A DNA stretch of 64,000 bases, from contig CAZWRV010000020.1 of NCBI GenBank assembly GCA_964636325.1, positions 13,746-77,745 of the forward strand, in the 5' to 3' direction. The notes below the pieces were generated by a model. It made no database searches. It saw only the letters and a program-made list of their open reading frames with translations, and was not told the origin of the DNA. This document shows, in pieces, positions 41,850 to 53,128 of this stretch. Made by a program: the position numbers and the translations under genes. Every line of letters begins with the position of its first letter. Position 1 is the first letter of the stretch. Source of the stretch: CAZWRV01 sp964636325. Lineage in GTDB: Bacteria; Verrucomicrobiota; Lentisphaeria; Victivallales; GWF2-50-93.

Positions 41850-42782
41850 ATGAAAGCCACATATGCATGCCTCGTCGGTTCCCCGGGCCGGATCGAAGTC
41901 CGTGAACGCGAACTCTCCGTAGGCGAAGACCAAGTCCTTGTCCGTATCATGGCCTGCGGAATGTGCCGCTATGACATCCATCTGCTCGAACACGAGGACG
42001 GCCCGGCTGAAATATTCGGCCATGAGGCCGTCGGGCAGGTGGTCGCATGCGGAAGCCGCGCGAGGCGCTTCTCCGAGGGCGACTGGGTTGTCGGAGGGAT
42101 TCCTTTCGGATATGGCAATTTCTCCGTAGCCCGCGACTCCGATCTCTGCCGTGTTCCGGCGGAACTCGGCGAGCTCGCCAGCCTCGCCGAACCGCTGAAG
42201 TGCGTTACGACGGTTGTCCGTGCCGGAGCGCCGGATTTCGGAGACGCCGTCGTCGTCGTCGGCTGCGGTTTCATGGGCCTCGCGGCAGTAGCGGAAATGT
42301 CAGGCGCATGGACAGGCCGGCTCATAGCCGTCGACACGGTTCCGGCGCGCCGCGAACTCGCATTGAAGTTTGGAGCTACGCACGCCGTTGATCCGAAGGC
42401 TGGGGACGCCACTTCGGTCATCCGCGGACTCACTGGCGGCCGAGGCGCCGACGTAGCCATCGAATTCGCGGGATCTCCGGAGGCTGCGGCCTTCGCAGGC
42501 GGACTGCTCCACTTCCGCGGAAAGCTGGTCGTCGCAGGCGGTTTCGCCCCGCGCGAGAACCTCTACATGAAGGCCATCACGATGCATCTCGCCCCGCCGA
42601 TGTTTTCGGCGGACACCATGGACGACTACCGCCGCACGATATCGCTCATGGCCGACGGACGACTCCCGCTGAAGCAGCTGGCAACACACCGGTTCAAGCT
42701 CAGCAGGATCGCACAGGCGTTCGACGAAGCCAGAAGCATCGGACCTTCATGCCTCAAGGGTATAGTAATAAACGATTTGTAG
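41850..42782 (+). CDS. Zinc-dependent MDR-type dehydrogenase
   Basis: A 310-aa medium-chain dehydrogenase. Catalytic-zinc ligands are visible as Cys in ACGMCRYDIH (about 36-45) and GHEAVG (about 59-64). The structural-zinc loop with four Cys is absent, which explains the short length. The nucleotide-binding motif is VVVVGCGFMGLAAV (about 137-150), followed by Asp in IAVDTVPARRELALKFGA, favouring NAD. The pattern is close to the sorbitol/threonine dehydrogenase branch. AGGTG precedes the ATG. Together with the preceding Gfo/Idh-type enzyme it may oxidise a polyol or sugar; that is inferred from proximity only. Confidence 0.87.
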   Translation: MKATYACLVGSPGRIEVRERELSVGEDQVLVRIMACGMCRYDIHLLEHEDGPAEIFGHEAVGQVVACGSRARRFSEGDWVVGGIPFGYGNFSVARDSDLCRVPAELGELASLAEPLKCVTTVVRAGAPDFGDAVVVVGCGFMGLAAVAEMSGAWTGRLIAVDTVPARRELALKFGATHAVDPKAGDATSVIRGLTGGRGADVAIEFAGSPEAAAFAGGLLHFRGKLVVAGGFAPRENLYMKAITMHLAPPMFSADTMDDYRRTISLMADGRLPLKQLATHRFKLSRIAQAFDEARSIGPSCLKGIVINDL

Positions 42783-42914
42783 CAGCAGGGCATTTATAGC
42801 TATCCGTGACCCGCAAGGCAGCCGAGCCTGCTTTAATCTCCGTCGACGTCTCTGAGAAAATATCGGCCACAAAAAGCATGAAAGTCGCAAAGAAGAATAA
42901 GAACTTTCTTAGCC

Positions 42915-43137
42915 TGATTAATTCATAAACGATGGTCGTTTATGAATTAATCACTTCTGCGCAACGGGTTGCGCAGAAGCCGTGATGTTGGCAAAATGAA
43001 TTTTGCCAACAAATCGCGTGACCGCGTTGAGACGCGGAACGCGACTCTCACGCGGCGGGGCTTACCACGTTTCTCGTTGCTGCGCAACGAGATCACGTCC
43101 CCGGAGGGGTGGATTATTCACGGCTCGTGAATAATCC
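42915..43137. repeat. Array of six consecutive, mutually different hairpins
   Basis: Stems in order: TGATTAATTCATAAACGA with TGG loop (42915-42953, 18 bp perfect); CTTCTGCGCAAC (42954-42979); TGTTGGCAAAAT (42986-43011); CGCGTGA...TCACGCG with inner CCGCGT/ACGCGG (about 43015-43054); CTCGTTGC-TGC-GCAACGAG (about 43073-43091); GGATTATTCACG-GCT-CGTGAATAATCC (about 43111-43137). Loops are 2-4 nt. They lie back to back with almost no spacer in the 541-bp gap downstream of the MDR gene; no gene is visible in that gap. Confidence 0.85.
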
Positions 43138-43206
43138 AGGTTAGGGCAAAAAATCGTTTCGCCTGCTACCATATCTACATTAATTAGGCCTGAAGGATAG
43201 AAATTC

Positions 43207-43330
43207 GTCGGCCCCAACGGGCTGAGTCTAGGAATAAAGACAAGACAATCACTGAAGGGGCGTAACGACTGCGCCTACCTGACCGGACCGCCCGGCGGTT
43301 CGGGGTCTGGTGAAGCCGACTTGTTAGGCG
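43207..43330 (-). other. attC-like inverted-end element (candidate)
   Basis: Read on the minus strand, the stop of the small 73-codon gene lies within GCCTAAC, followed by AAGTCGGCTTCACC. About 100 bp later comes GCCCGTTGGGGCCGAC. GCCTAAC fits the R'' box of integron attC sites, GTTGGGG approximates the R' box (GTTRRRY), and GTCGGC/GCCGAC form inverted ends. The R' match is imperfect and no integrase is in the window. Confidence 0.3.
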
Positions 43331-43545
43331 GGTATTAATTCAAGCTTCTCTTTGGTTTCAGAGGGAAGGCGGATGGGGGCAAAATAGCTTGATGGATAGA
43401 GATAATCTTCGCCAGATTCATCAATTATTCTGACTTGATTGTGCATTTCAGCCTTGGTGTCTGAGAGGGACTCGTAAACTTTCCTTGTTTCCAATGATGC
43501 TTCAAATCCCGCATTATTAACACAAATCAAAAAATGCCTTTTCAT
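43324..43545 (-). CDS. Small conserved-looking protein, 73 aa
   Basis: The protein reads MKRHFLICVNNAGFEASLE at the start and RIIDESGEDYLYPSSYFAPI towards the end. I recall similar short proteins of this pattern from many genomes, but no function is known to me. Its start codon overlaps the stop of the preceding short frame as TAATG, an arrangement typical of coupled translation. The stop codon lies in the attC-like end. Cassette gene origin is possible. Confidence 0.6.
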   Translation of the reverse strand: MKRHFLICVNNAGFEASLETRKVYESLSDTKAEMHNQVRIIDESGEDYLYPSSYFAPIRLPSETKEKLELIPA

Positions 43546-43688
43546 TATACGTACCTCTTGATTTTAAATTCCTTTTTTCCTATGCCATGTCCTTCATACC
43601 AATGAATTTCAGCTTTAAGTAATGCACAGTCCCCTATGCGGACTTTGGCAATACCTTTCACCTTCCTCCATTTGGCCTTCCACGTCGT
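43545..43688 (-). pseudogene. Short frame coupled to the 73-aa gene, start lost
   Basis: The frame after a TAG at 43689 reads WKAKWRKVKGIAKVRIGD, then LKAEIHWYEGHGIGKKEFKI, and ends in TAATG shared with the next gene. It has no ATG and only a poorly placed GTG, and its first part overlaps the end of the hydrolase fragment in another frame. I read it as a small gene whose 5' end was lost when it was joined to the hydrolase remnant. Confidence 0.45.
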
Positions 43689-43899
43689 CTATGTCGCCGG
43701 CTAGGCTGTATTCGCCCGGATGCTTCGCCCGGTCGGACTTGCCGCGGCCGAATGCGTCGAAGTAGATTAATTGAAATGCGTCTGCAAGCCTTTCCATGGC
43801 AGGATAGAAATAGCTGTGCGAGCTGCCAGGGCCGCCCGGAATCAGAAGCAGAGGTTTCCCCTTTCCAGTTGATTCTTTGGAAATTGTCTCATCTTCCAC
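43615..43899 (-). pseudogene. N-terminal fragment of proline-iminopeptidase-like alpha/beta hydrolase
   Basis: The frame encodes PLLLIPGGPGSSHSYFYPAM and LIYFDAFGRGKSDRAKHPGE, the oxyanion region and second strand of proline iminopeptidase-type hydrolases. It breaks off at DIDDVEG before the nucleophile Ser and all later parts, joining foreign sequence. The N-terminus is also shortened and a TGA stands just upstream. Clearly nonfunctional. Confidence 0.7.
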
Positions 43900-43929
43900 A
43901 TGCTCTGTCTTGAGCCAATTTCAATACGC

Positions 43930-43998
43930 GGTTGAGTAAAACTCAACCCTCCATTTCCTATCCGCCTTGGCGGATGGAGGGCGGAATTCTATTCCCCC
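43930..43998. repeat. GGTTGAGT/ATCCGCC nested hairpin repeat
   Basis: GGTTGAGT-AAA-ACTCAACC (43930-43948) is followed by CCCTCCAT...ATGGAGGG enclosing ATCCGCC-TT-GGCGGAT (43947-43981), then GCGGAATTCTATTC. The second part shares its words with 20272-20365. The TTGAGT/GGAGGG part is related to 49200-49277 and 59083-59131. Confidence 0.7.
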
Positions 43999-44119
43999 GA
44001 TTTAGAAATATTGAAATTGCCCCTGTCTTAATTAAAACGGTAATTTATGCTACCATGATTATTTATTCTTGCCAATCTGGTTATCCTGTCTATTTTATCG
44101 GAAAATTCAAGGTTGGATC

Positions 44120-44481
44120 ATGCATCCGAAAGTTTTGATAGGCTGGGCGGAGCGGGATGTTTCAACGGCTGAACCGGTCGATATCCCAGGGCGGTTCCAC
44201 ATGCGCATCTCGCTGGGGATCATCGATCCGGTGACGATCACTGCCCTCGTAATCGACAACGGCGAGGACATGGTCATACACGCAGCCCGTTCGAGCAGAC
44301 GTTCATAATCCAGCTTTGCGGCACGCCGGGATCCGATGGCGGAACCTATCTTGCCACTGAACGCGGGGCTTGGGGCAGGGGATACAGCGCAAGCATGTAC
44401 TGCAATGTGGTCTCGCCGCAGGGCGGCCAGGAGCTGGTCGATGAAACGGTGAGAATCCTCAAAGATTTGTTCAAGGATTAG
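44120..44481 (+). pseudogene. Neutral/alkaline ceramidase-family remnant
   Basis: The first frame (ATG at 44120) gives GWAERDVSTAEPVDIPGRFH and DPVTITALVIDNGEDMVI, the start of this family. At about 44287 another frame continues with PFEQTFIIQLCGTPGSDGG, then YLATERGAWGRGYSASMYCN and an end at LKDLFKD. The two pieces total about 120 codons; family members have 400 or more. The middle with the catalytic zinc site has been deleted and the frame shifted. It precedes the URO-D-like gene by 41 bp. Confidence 0.7.
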
Positions 44482-44522
44482 TCAGAATCAAGATTTCTGT
44501 CGTTTGTCTGAGTGGAGCTTTG

Positions 44523-45680
44523 ATGATGAATTCAATGCTTTCGAGATTCAACTCGGTCGCCGGACGGCGTGCGCCGGTATGGGACTCGCTGTGGTCTCGC
44601 AGGCCGATCGGACGTATCGCGATGGCGGTCTCGCCTTCCGAGGAGCGGGTCAGGTGCGCCCGTGAAAAGTGTGCCGGATTGGCCCTGTCCGAGCCGCCAG
44701 TTCTTCCTCCGCGCTGGACGCCGAAGTGGCGGGAATATCTGCTCCAGGACATCGGATACGTGCTGGCGCAGGCCGAGATGCCTGGCGACGCCTTCTTGGG
44801 CCTTTCTATCAACCGCCAGTTCCATGGGCAGTCGCAGGGCTTTGCGGAATTGTTCGGATGCCGGGTCCTTGAGCAGCCGGACGGAAATTTCCATGTGCAG
44901 CCCTTGCCGCCAGACCCTGCCAGCATTGCCGCGTTGAAGCCGCGCCCCTTGGATGAGTGCATATACTGGACCGCTGTGGAATATGCGCGCTATGCCAGGG
45001 AGGCGATTGGCGGCCGTCTGCCGGTTCGCGCTCCGGTCATGACCGGACCACTCGACACCGCAAACTACATCCTGGGAAGCACCGTCGTAATGGAATGGAT
45101 TTACACCGAGCCTGATGCGCTCAAGTCGCTTCTTGCGACATTGACGGATACGATTTCAAGGATGATCCAAGCCCTGCATGAGGCCGCCGGCGGAAGGATA
45201 CATCCGCAGCACGTATGGTGCATGCGCGGCGGCCCGGACATATGTTCCGAGCTGAGGGCGATCATCTCGGCCGAAACCTACGAGGAGTTCGAGGCGCCCT
45301 ATCTGCGCGAGATATCCAGGCGCGTCGGGCCGATCTGCGTCCACTCCTGCGGCGATTGGGCACGCACCGTTCCTTCCGCCTGCGCCGACGATTGCATCCG
45401 CGCGATGAACGGCGGATCCCGCGAGGTTGACGTCGCCGCCCTCTGCCGCGAATCCCGCGGCAGGATGACGTTCTCCATCTACCGCAGCGCAAACTGCCGT
45501 GAAGACCTGATATGGCGCGGGCCGGAGGAGTTTTGGGACTTCATCCTGAAGACGGTCCCTCCTTCCCAACCGATCGAACTGGCAATACAGGAAAAGGAAA
45601 TCCACCTCTGGAACAACGCCTGCCGCAGGAACGGACGGGAGGAAAGCCTGCTGCCGGAGCTGGGGAACATCAAATCATAA
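44523..45680 (+). CDS. Uroporphyrinogen-decarboxylase-like (URO-D/MtaA-type) protein
   Basis: GGAG lies five bases before the ATG at 44523; 385 aa. The fold is recognised by APVMTGPLDTANYILGSTV (about residues 160-178), then PDALKSLLATLTDTISRMIQA and the late PICVHSCGDWARTV (about 276-290), where URO-D-like methyltransferases bind zinc with His and Cys. It lacks the residues of haem-pathway UroD. In Lentisphaerota such proteins are abundant and scattered among sugar genes; the substrate is unknown. The ceramidase-family remnant upstream is in the same orientation. Confidence 0.75.
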   Translation: MMNSMLSRFNSVAGRRAPVWDSLWSRRPIGRIAMAVSPSEERVRCAREKCAGLALSEPPVLPPRWTPKWREYLLQDIGYVLAQAEMPGDAFLGLSINRQFHGQSQGFAELFGCRVLEQPDGNFHVQPLPPDPASIAALKPRPLDECIYWTAVEYARYAREAIGGRLPVRAPVMTGPLDTANYILGSTVVMEWIYTEPDALKSLLATLTDTISRMIQALHEAAGGRIHPQHVWCMRGGPDICSELRAIISAETYEEFEAPYLREISRRVGPICVHSCGDWARTVPSACADDCIRAMNGGSREVDVAALCRESRGRMTFSIYRSANCREDLIWRGPEEFWDFILKTVPPSQPIELAIQEKEIHLWNNACRRNGREESLLPELGNIKS

Positions 45681-45702
45681 TGAGAGTCAAGGAAGTTTTC
45701 TA

Positions 45703-45808
45703 TGTTTCCCCTGCGCAAGAAAAAGATGCCCTTATGGCGCGCTGGCGCCGAAGTATGGCGACTTCGCCGAAGTCGCCAGTGCCGCTTTCGGCGAAAGCGG
45801 CATACTAA
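45703..45808. repeat. Composite palindromic repeat, copy 2 (inverted)
   Basis: Inverted relative to 35337-35440: first the Lys/Arg-coding third segment (GCGCAAGAAAAAGATGCCC), then the GGCGACTTC hairpin (45758-45778), then the GCCGCTTTC hairpin (45781-45801). Lies between the URO-D-like gene and carB. Confidence 0.85.
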
Positions 45809-45881
45809 CACCAAAAACATTTTGCATAATATTTTGTGAGGGAATAATAGCTTAATCATATCACATAGGAGAATCAGAGAA

Positions 45882-49124
<3,243 letters not shown>

Positions 49125-49129
49125 CCCTC

Positions 49130-49277
49130 CCTGAATTTTTCACCGCACGTGAATAATTCAGGATAGTATCTTGGGCGAATTCTAAGTTAATACAGTAGAC
49201 GGCTCAGCTTGGCTTCGCCCTCCGCGCACGGAATATTCGCAAACTGCGGAGGGTTGAGCCGTGCTCAACCGCTGCTT
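49130..49277. repeat. Hairpin after carB and GGAGGGTTGAGC element
   Basis: CCTGAATTTTTCAC (49130-49143) pairs with CGTGAATAATTCAGG (49148-49162); it resembles the last hairpin of the 42915-43137 array and may end carB transcription although no T-run follows. From 49200 to 49277 GGCTCAGC...TTCGCCCTCCGC is followed by GCGGAGGGTTGAGCCGTGC, a member of the TTGAGC/GGAGGG family. Confidence 0.6.
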
Positions 49278-49320
49278 TGTAATCGGCTCGGGATTTATCA
49301 ACGGCTGAAACAAGGGTTAA

Positions 49321-50644
49321 ATGAAATATCTCCCGCTGGCCATCGCATTAGCTTGCGTGATATTATCCGGCTGCCGCAGCCTGACCCCGGAAGCTGCGAA
49401 GTTCAGGCTGGAAGGCGCCGGCATCGCCATCACCGACGATAACTTCTGGAAGAAGGTCGACGAAAACGACCTAGACACCGCCGAGCTGATGCTCTTCGCC
49501 GGACTTAAGCCCAAGGGTCATGTAAAAAAACATAAGGCGGAAAGCATCCTGTGGAAATACGGCGCCGGAGGGAATTGCGGCTGCTGCTGCGGGGATCAGG
49601 TGGAACCGCATGGCGAGGAAATGTCATGGTCGCCCCTCGACTTGCGAATAGCCGCATACCGGTGCAATTATAAGTATGTGGAATATCTGCTCGACAACGG
49701 GGCTGATCCCAACGCACGTGAAGACGATGACGGGCTCACCGACAGCGGGGAATTGACCGCGCTTCTGCTGGCGGCCATGAAGCGGCATGCGGATGTAGTC
49801 GAGCTCCTTCTCGAATATGGAGCTGATCCCGACATCGCCTCGGACAAATGGGGAAGCCCGATGTGGTATTCTTGCGAATCCTTTATGACGCCCAGTTCTC
49901 GAATGGCGATCATCCTGCTTGAACATGGAGCAGATCCCAATTACTGCTTCCCCAGGGAAAAAAATAAAGTCATCGATGATGACGACAATGTAGTTTATTC
50001 GGAGGACAGGTCTGTCCTGGCGCAGACATCAATTTCAAGGACCGTTTCGGCAATAATTGCCTCCAGCTGATTTTAAACCTCGGAGACAATACATATTCGG
50101 AGACGATCCATTTCCGTCGGGCGTGGACATCAATTCAAGGAATTTCCGGAGGGATACCGTGCTCATAGATCTTATAGTTGATCCGGATCAGAGCCTTAAC
50201 ATCGAGCAGATCAGGCTTCTTGTAGATTCCGGAATAGATGTGAATGCCGCGAATGATTATGGTGCTACAGCGCTGCACGAGGCATCCTGGAAAAACAAAT
50301 ATTCCTTCGTCGAACTACTAATCAAGTCCGGCGCAAAAGTTGATGCCAGGGACAGCGCCCATGAGGATTATAAAGGCGGCAACACCCCTCTCATGCATGC
50401 ACAGGACGCTAGAATCGCAGAGCTTCTCGTAAAGAATGGAGCCGATGTCAATGCGCGGGACGGAGATGGCAGGACGGCCTTGATCCGGGCCGCACAATTG
50501 GAAAGGGGTATTCTGAAAGAGCTTATCCAGCTCGGCGCCGATCCTTCCATCAAGGACGGTTCCGGGAAGACAGCGCTGGATTACGCCATCGGAAAAAAGA
50601 ACAAGGAGCATATTGGGATACTGGAAAAGGCAGCCAGGAAATAG
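49321..50644 (+). pseudogene. Ankyrin-repeat lipoprotein with two frameshifts
   Basis: Frame 1 begins with a lipoprotein signal (ACVILSGC, Cys18 the lipidation site) and carries ankyrin repeats such as YVEYLLDNGADPNARE and VVELLLEYGADPDIAS. At about 50019 the frame moves to GADINFKDRFGNNCLQLIL, and by about 50110 to a third frame, GVDINSRNFRRDTVLIDLIV. The third frame continues through IRLLVDSGIDVNAANDYGAT and LVKNGADVNARDGDGRTALI to the end at KAARK. Joined, the pieces give one coherent protein of about 440 aa, so this is one gene with two shifts in the same direction. The first 249 codons could still yield a truncated lipoprotein. AAGGGTTAA precedes the ATG. Confidence 0.8.
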
Positions 50645-50743
50645 GCAGCCTTCAATATATATTATCTGCCGTTCCCTGTGTCTCTGTGCCTCTAGCGGAG
50701 CGGGTGGTTTATTTTATTCCGGAAAACAAGTTAGGAGCCTACG

Positions 50744-53077
50744 ATGTCCAAGAGCCTTGTTTTGAAGAACGGCGGGCAGACTGCGACTTTCGCACTTTTG
50801 AAAAAATCCAGATACCGTCCCGAATGGTTCCGCATCGGGAAGCGGCCGATGCTGCGCTTCAAGGATCACGAGTGGCTGAACATCGGAGGCCTCCGTGTTA
50901 CAGAGGGGGACCTGCTTGATTCCGGCAGGGATTTTTTCCTTTTCGGCGGGCGTGAATCCTTCGGAGGAACTCTCGTGGACTGGCGTGTCCGGATATGCGT
51001 GCCGGTTGACGGCCGGAGCGGTTTCACCGTCAGGACGGAATTGATCCCGGCGGTCGAACCGATTGAAGTCCTCGAGGCCATGACTTGCTACGAGACCCCT
51101 TATGAATACGACGGTTCCGAGCACAGCATGGTGATGATGTGCCAGCAGCCGGTCTACCGATTCGAAGGCGAAAAGCAGTTGAACGGTGCGGGCTGGATGC
51201 AGCCGATCTGGTATTACGGAAAGAAGGGCAGGGCCCATCTGACTTATCAAAGCGCGTCGCCGATTATGGCGCACCGTATCGCGATGCCGGACGGAAAGAA
51301 TTCCCGCTGCGTGATGCTGATCGGCAACTGGGACGTCTGCTCGGTCCATGACATCTTCGCTCAGCCTACCCGCGCTCTCAGCGAAGGCGCCGAGGATCGC
51401 ATTTTTTCGGACAAGAACCTTCTTTGCGCGCCCGGCCGGCACGGGATGAAGTATCTCATGGGCGTTGTAAACTGGAACAATTCCCTGGTGAAGGATCCGA
51501 ATGTGCTGGTTGAGGCGGGCAGGGGGCTCAGGCAGGAAGTCACGGTGGACTTCCGAGGGGAATTGCCGGAGGAGCGCTGGGACGTCTGGCTGGCCGACGG
51601 CTGGGAGCGTCTTTGTGGGATTCATTTCCCCAAGGACGGACGTGTCGGCGCATATGAAGTCGCGAAGTCTCGCGGCGCCACATGGACCGATGCGGCGCAA
51701 TGGCTCGCCGACCAGTGCATCAAGCCCGAGGGCTGCCCCGGCTTCTTCAATCCGGAACGCGGCACCTGCGTCTACGCTCCGAACACCAGGCCGAAGTGGG
51801 ATTGCGGTGTGCCCTTCTTTGCCGGCCAGTTCACTGGTCCACTGGCGTATCTCGGGCATCTCTGGAACGATCCGAAAATACGCTCGGCGGCCGACCGGCT
51901 GGAGAAAATATTCGAAAAGGACACCGCCCACGATCCCTCGTCTCTGTGGACTATCGGCCTGACTCCGATGTATGTGGCGCTCCTGCGGAAGGCGCAGGTC
52001 GCCGGTCTAGGCAAGGCGATCGCGGAAAAGCTTGAGAAGATGCTGCGGAAGCGCACAGACACGATGCTTAATCCTCCTGAGAGCCGCAGGCCTGATCCGG
52101 GAATGCTCGCCTGGGAGGCGGTGGCCAACCTTGTCGCCGCGGACGTCTACGACGCGAAGCATCACCTGAAGGCCGCGAAGGAGCTTATTTCCAGAGTGAA
52201 TGCCCGCCTCGACGGCGAATTCTGGACCTATAACTGCGCCGTCGAGGGCGACCTGGTCGGCGCAGGCCAGGCCCGTCCGTTCGGACATGCGATCGGCATC
52301 ACCGCCAACTGGCTGGCCTGGAAGCGGTTCGGGGACGCAAAATATCTTGAGTCAGCGTCGCGCTTCGCAAATCTTTTCCTCGGAATGCACTGCATTACAT
52401 GGAACGAGTCGCCGACTCCCGACCTCGACACCCGCGGCTGGTGCCATGGCTCCACGGGCGGACGCGACCAGATCGCGCAGATTCCACCGTGGGAGACAGG
52501 CCTGTCGATGGAGCAGCTCGGATTTCTGATACGTGAGGGCAAAGCCCGCGAGGGACACCTCGACGTCCTCTGGCTCTTCGCACACACAGGCCTGGCGCAG
52601 TTCCCGAAGGCAAGGACCATGAAGCGGGTCTACCGGCCCGACATGTCGGTGACATACCTCCCCATAGATTCTCTGCCTACGGAGCGTGAATTCTATCTGA
52701 AACTTCCATATCTCGCATACGAGAATCCGTGGGATCAGACGATGCTTGCGGGATACCAGGGCGTGGAGCCGATACTTCTGTCGCTCTACCTCGGTGGCGG
52801 CCTCGCATCTTCGACAGACGACCGCGTGCTGCTCGTTGTCCCTCAAGTGGTGGACTATGATGTTACGGTGGCCGAACGGTTTACGGCATATCTTTGGAAT
52901 CCCCTCGATGCGCCGGTGCAGACAAGCATCCGTGCGAATGTCGCGGCGCGCCGCGGTGAAGCCTGGAGGTGCACTGGGGCCGTGAACGCCGAATTCGAGG
53001 GAGGCCGCTTCGAGTCGGCGCCGTTCGAAGTTCCGCCGCGCAGGCTCGTAAGATGCGAATTCCGCAGGTCTGCATAA
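50744..53077 (+). CDS. Cytoplasmic alpha/alpha-barrel-like protein, family not recognised
   Basis: A 777-aa protein without signal peptide, AGGAG before the ATG. An N-terminal beta-sandwich-like region (about 1-280) is rich in Trp and Gly. The central region (about 300-640) has helical pairs typical of alpha/alpha-toroid glycosidases and epimerases (LAYLGHLWNDPKIRSAADRL, LAWEAVANLVAADVYDAKHH, HAIGITANWLAWKRFGDAKY). The C-terminal 100 residues look beta-rich. A heparinase- or glycosidase-like role in the cytoplasm is plausible but no catalytic residues can be named. It stands 51 bp before the GH38-like gene and is probably cotranscribed with it and with the 55822 gene. Confidence 0.65.
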   Translation: MSKSLVLKNGGQTATFALLKKSRYRPEWFRIGKRPMLRFKDHEWLNIGGLRVTEGDLLDSGRDFFLFGGRESFGGTLVDWRVRICVPVDGRSGFTVRTELIPAVEPIEVLEAMTCYETPYEYDGSEHSMVMMCQQPVYRFEGEKQLNGAGWMQPIWYYGKKGRAHLTYQSASPIMAHRIAMPDGKNSRCVMLIGNWDVCSVHDIFAQPTRALSEGAEDRIFSDKNLLCAPGRHGMKYLMGVVNWNNSLVKDPNVLVEAGRGLRQEVTVDFRGELPEERWDVWLADGWERLCGIHFPKDGRVGAYEVAKSRGATWTDAAQWLADQCIKPEGCPGFFNPERGTCVYAPNTRPKWDCGVPFFAGQFTGPLAYLGHLWNDPKIRSAADRLEKIFEKDTAHDPSSLWTIGLTPMYVALLRKAQVAGLGKAIAEKLEKMLRKRTDTMLNPPESRRPDPGMLAWEAVANLVAADVYDAKHHLKAAKELISRVNARLDGEFWTYNCAVEGDLVGAGQARPFGHAIGITANWLAWKRFGDAKYLESASRFANLFLGMHCITWNESPTPDLDTRGWCHGSTGGRDQIAQIPPWETGLSMEQLGFLIREGKAREGHLDVLWLFAHTGLAQFPKARTMKRVYRPDMSVTYLPIDSLPTEREFYLKLPYLAYENPWDQTMLAGYQGVEPILLSLYLGGGLASSTDDRVLLVVPQVVDYDVTVAERFTAYLWNPLDAPVQTSIRANVAARRGEAWRCTGAVNAEFEGGRFESAPFEVPPRRLVRCEFRRSA

Positions 53078-53128
53078 TTTCTCGGTAGGCGCTAATGAAT
53101 TCCGGCCGAGCCGGACTGGAAAGGCGTG

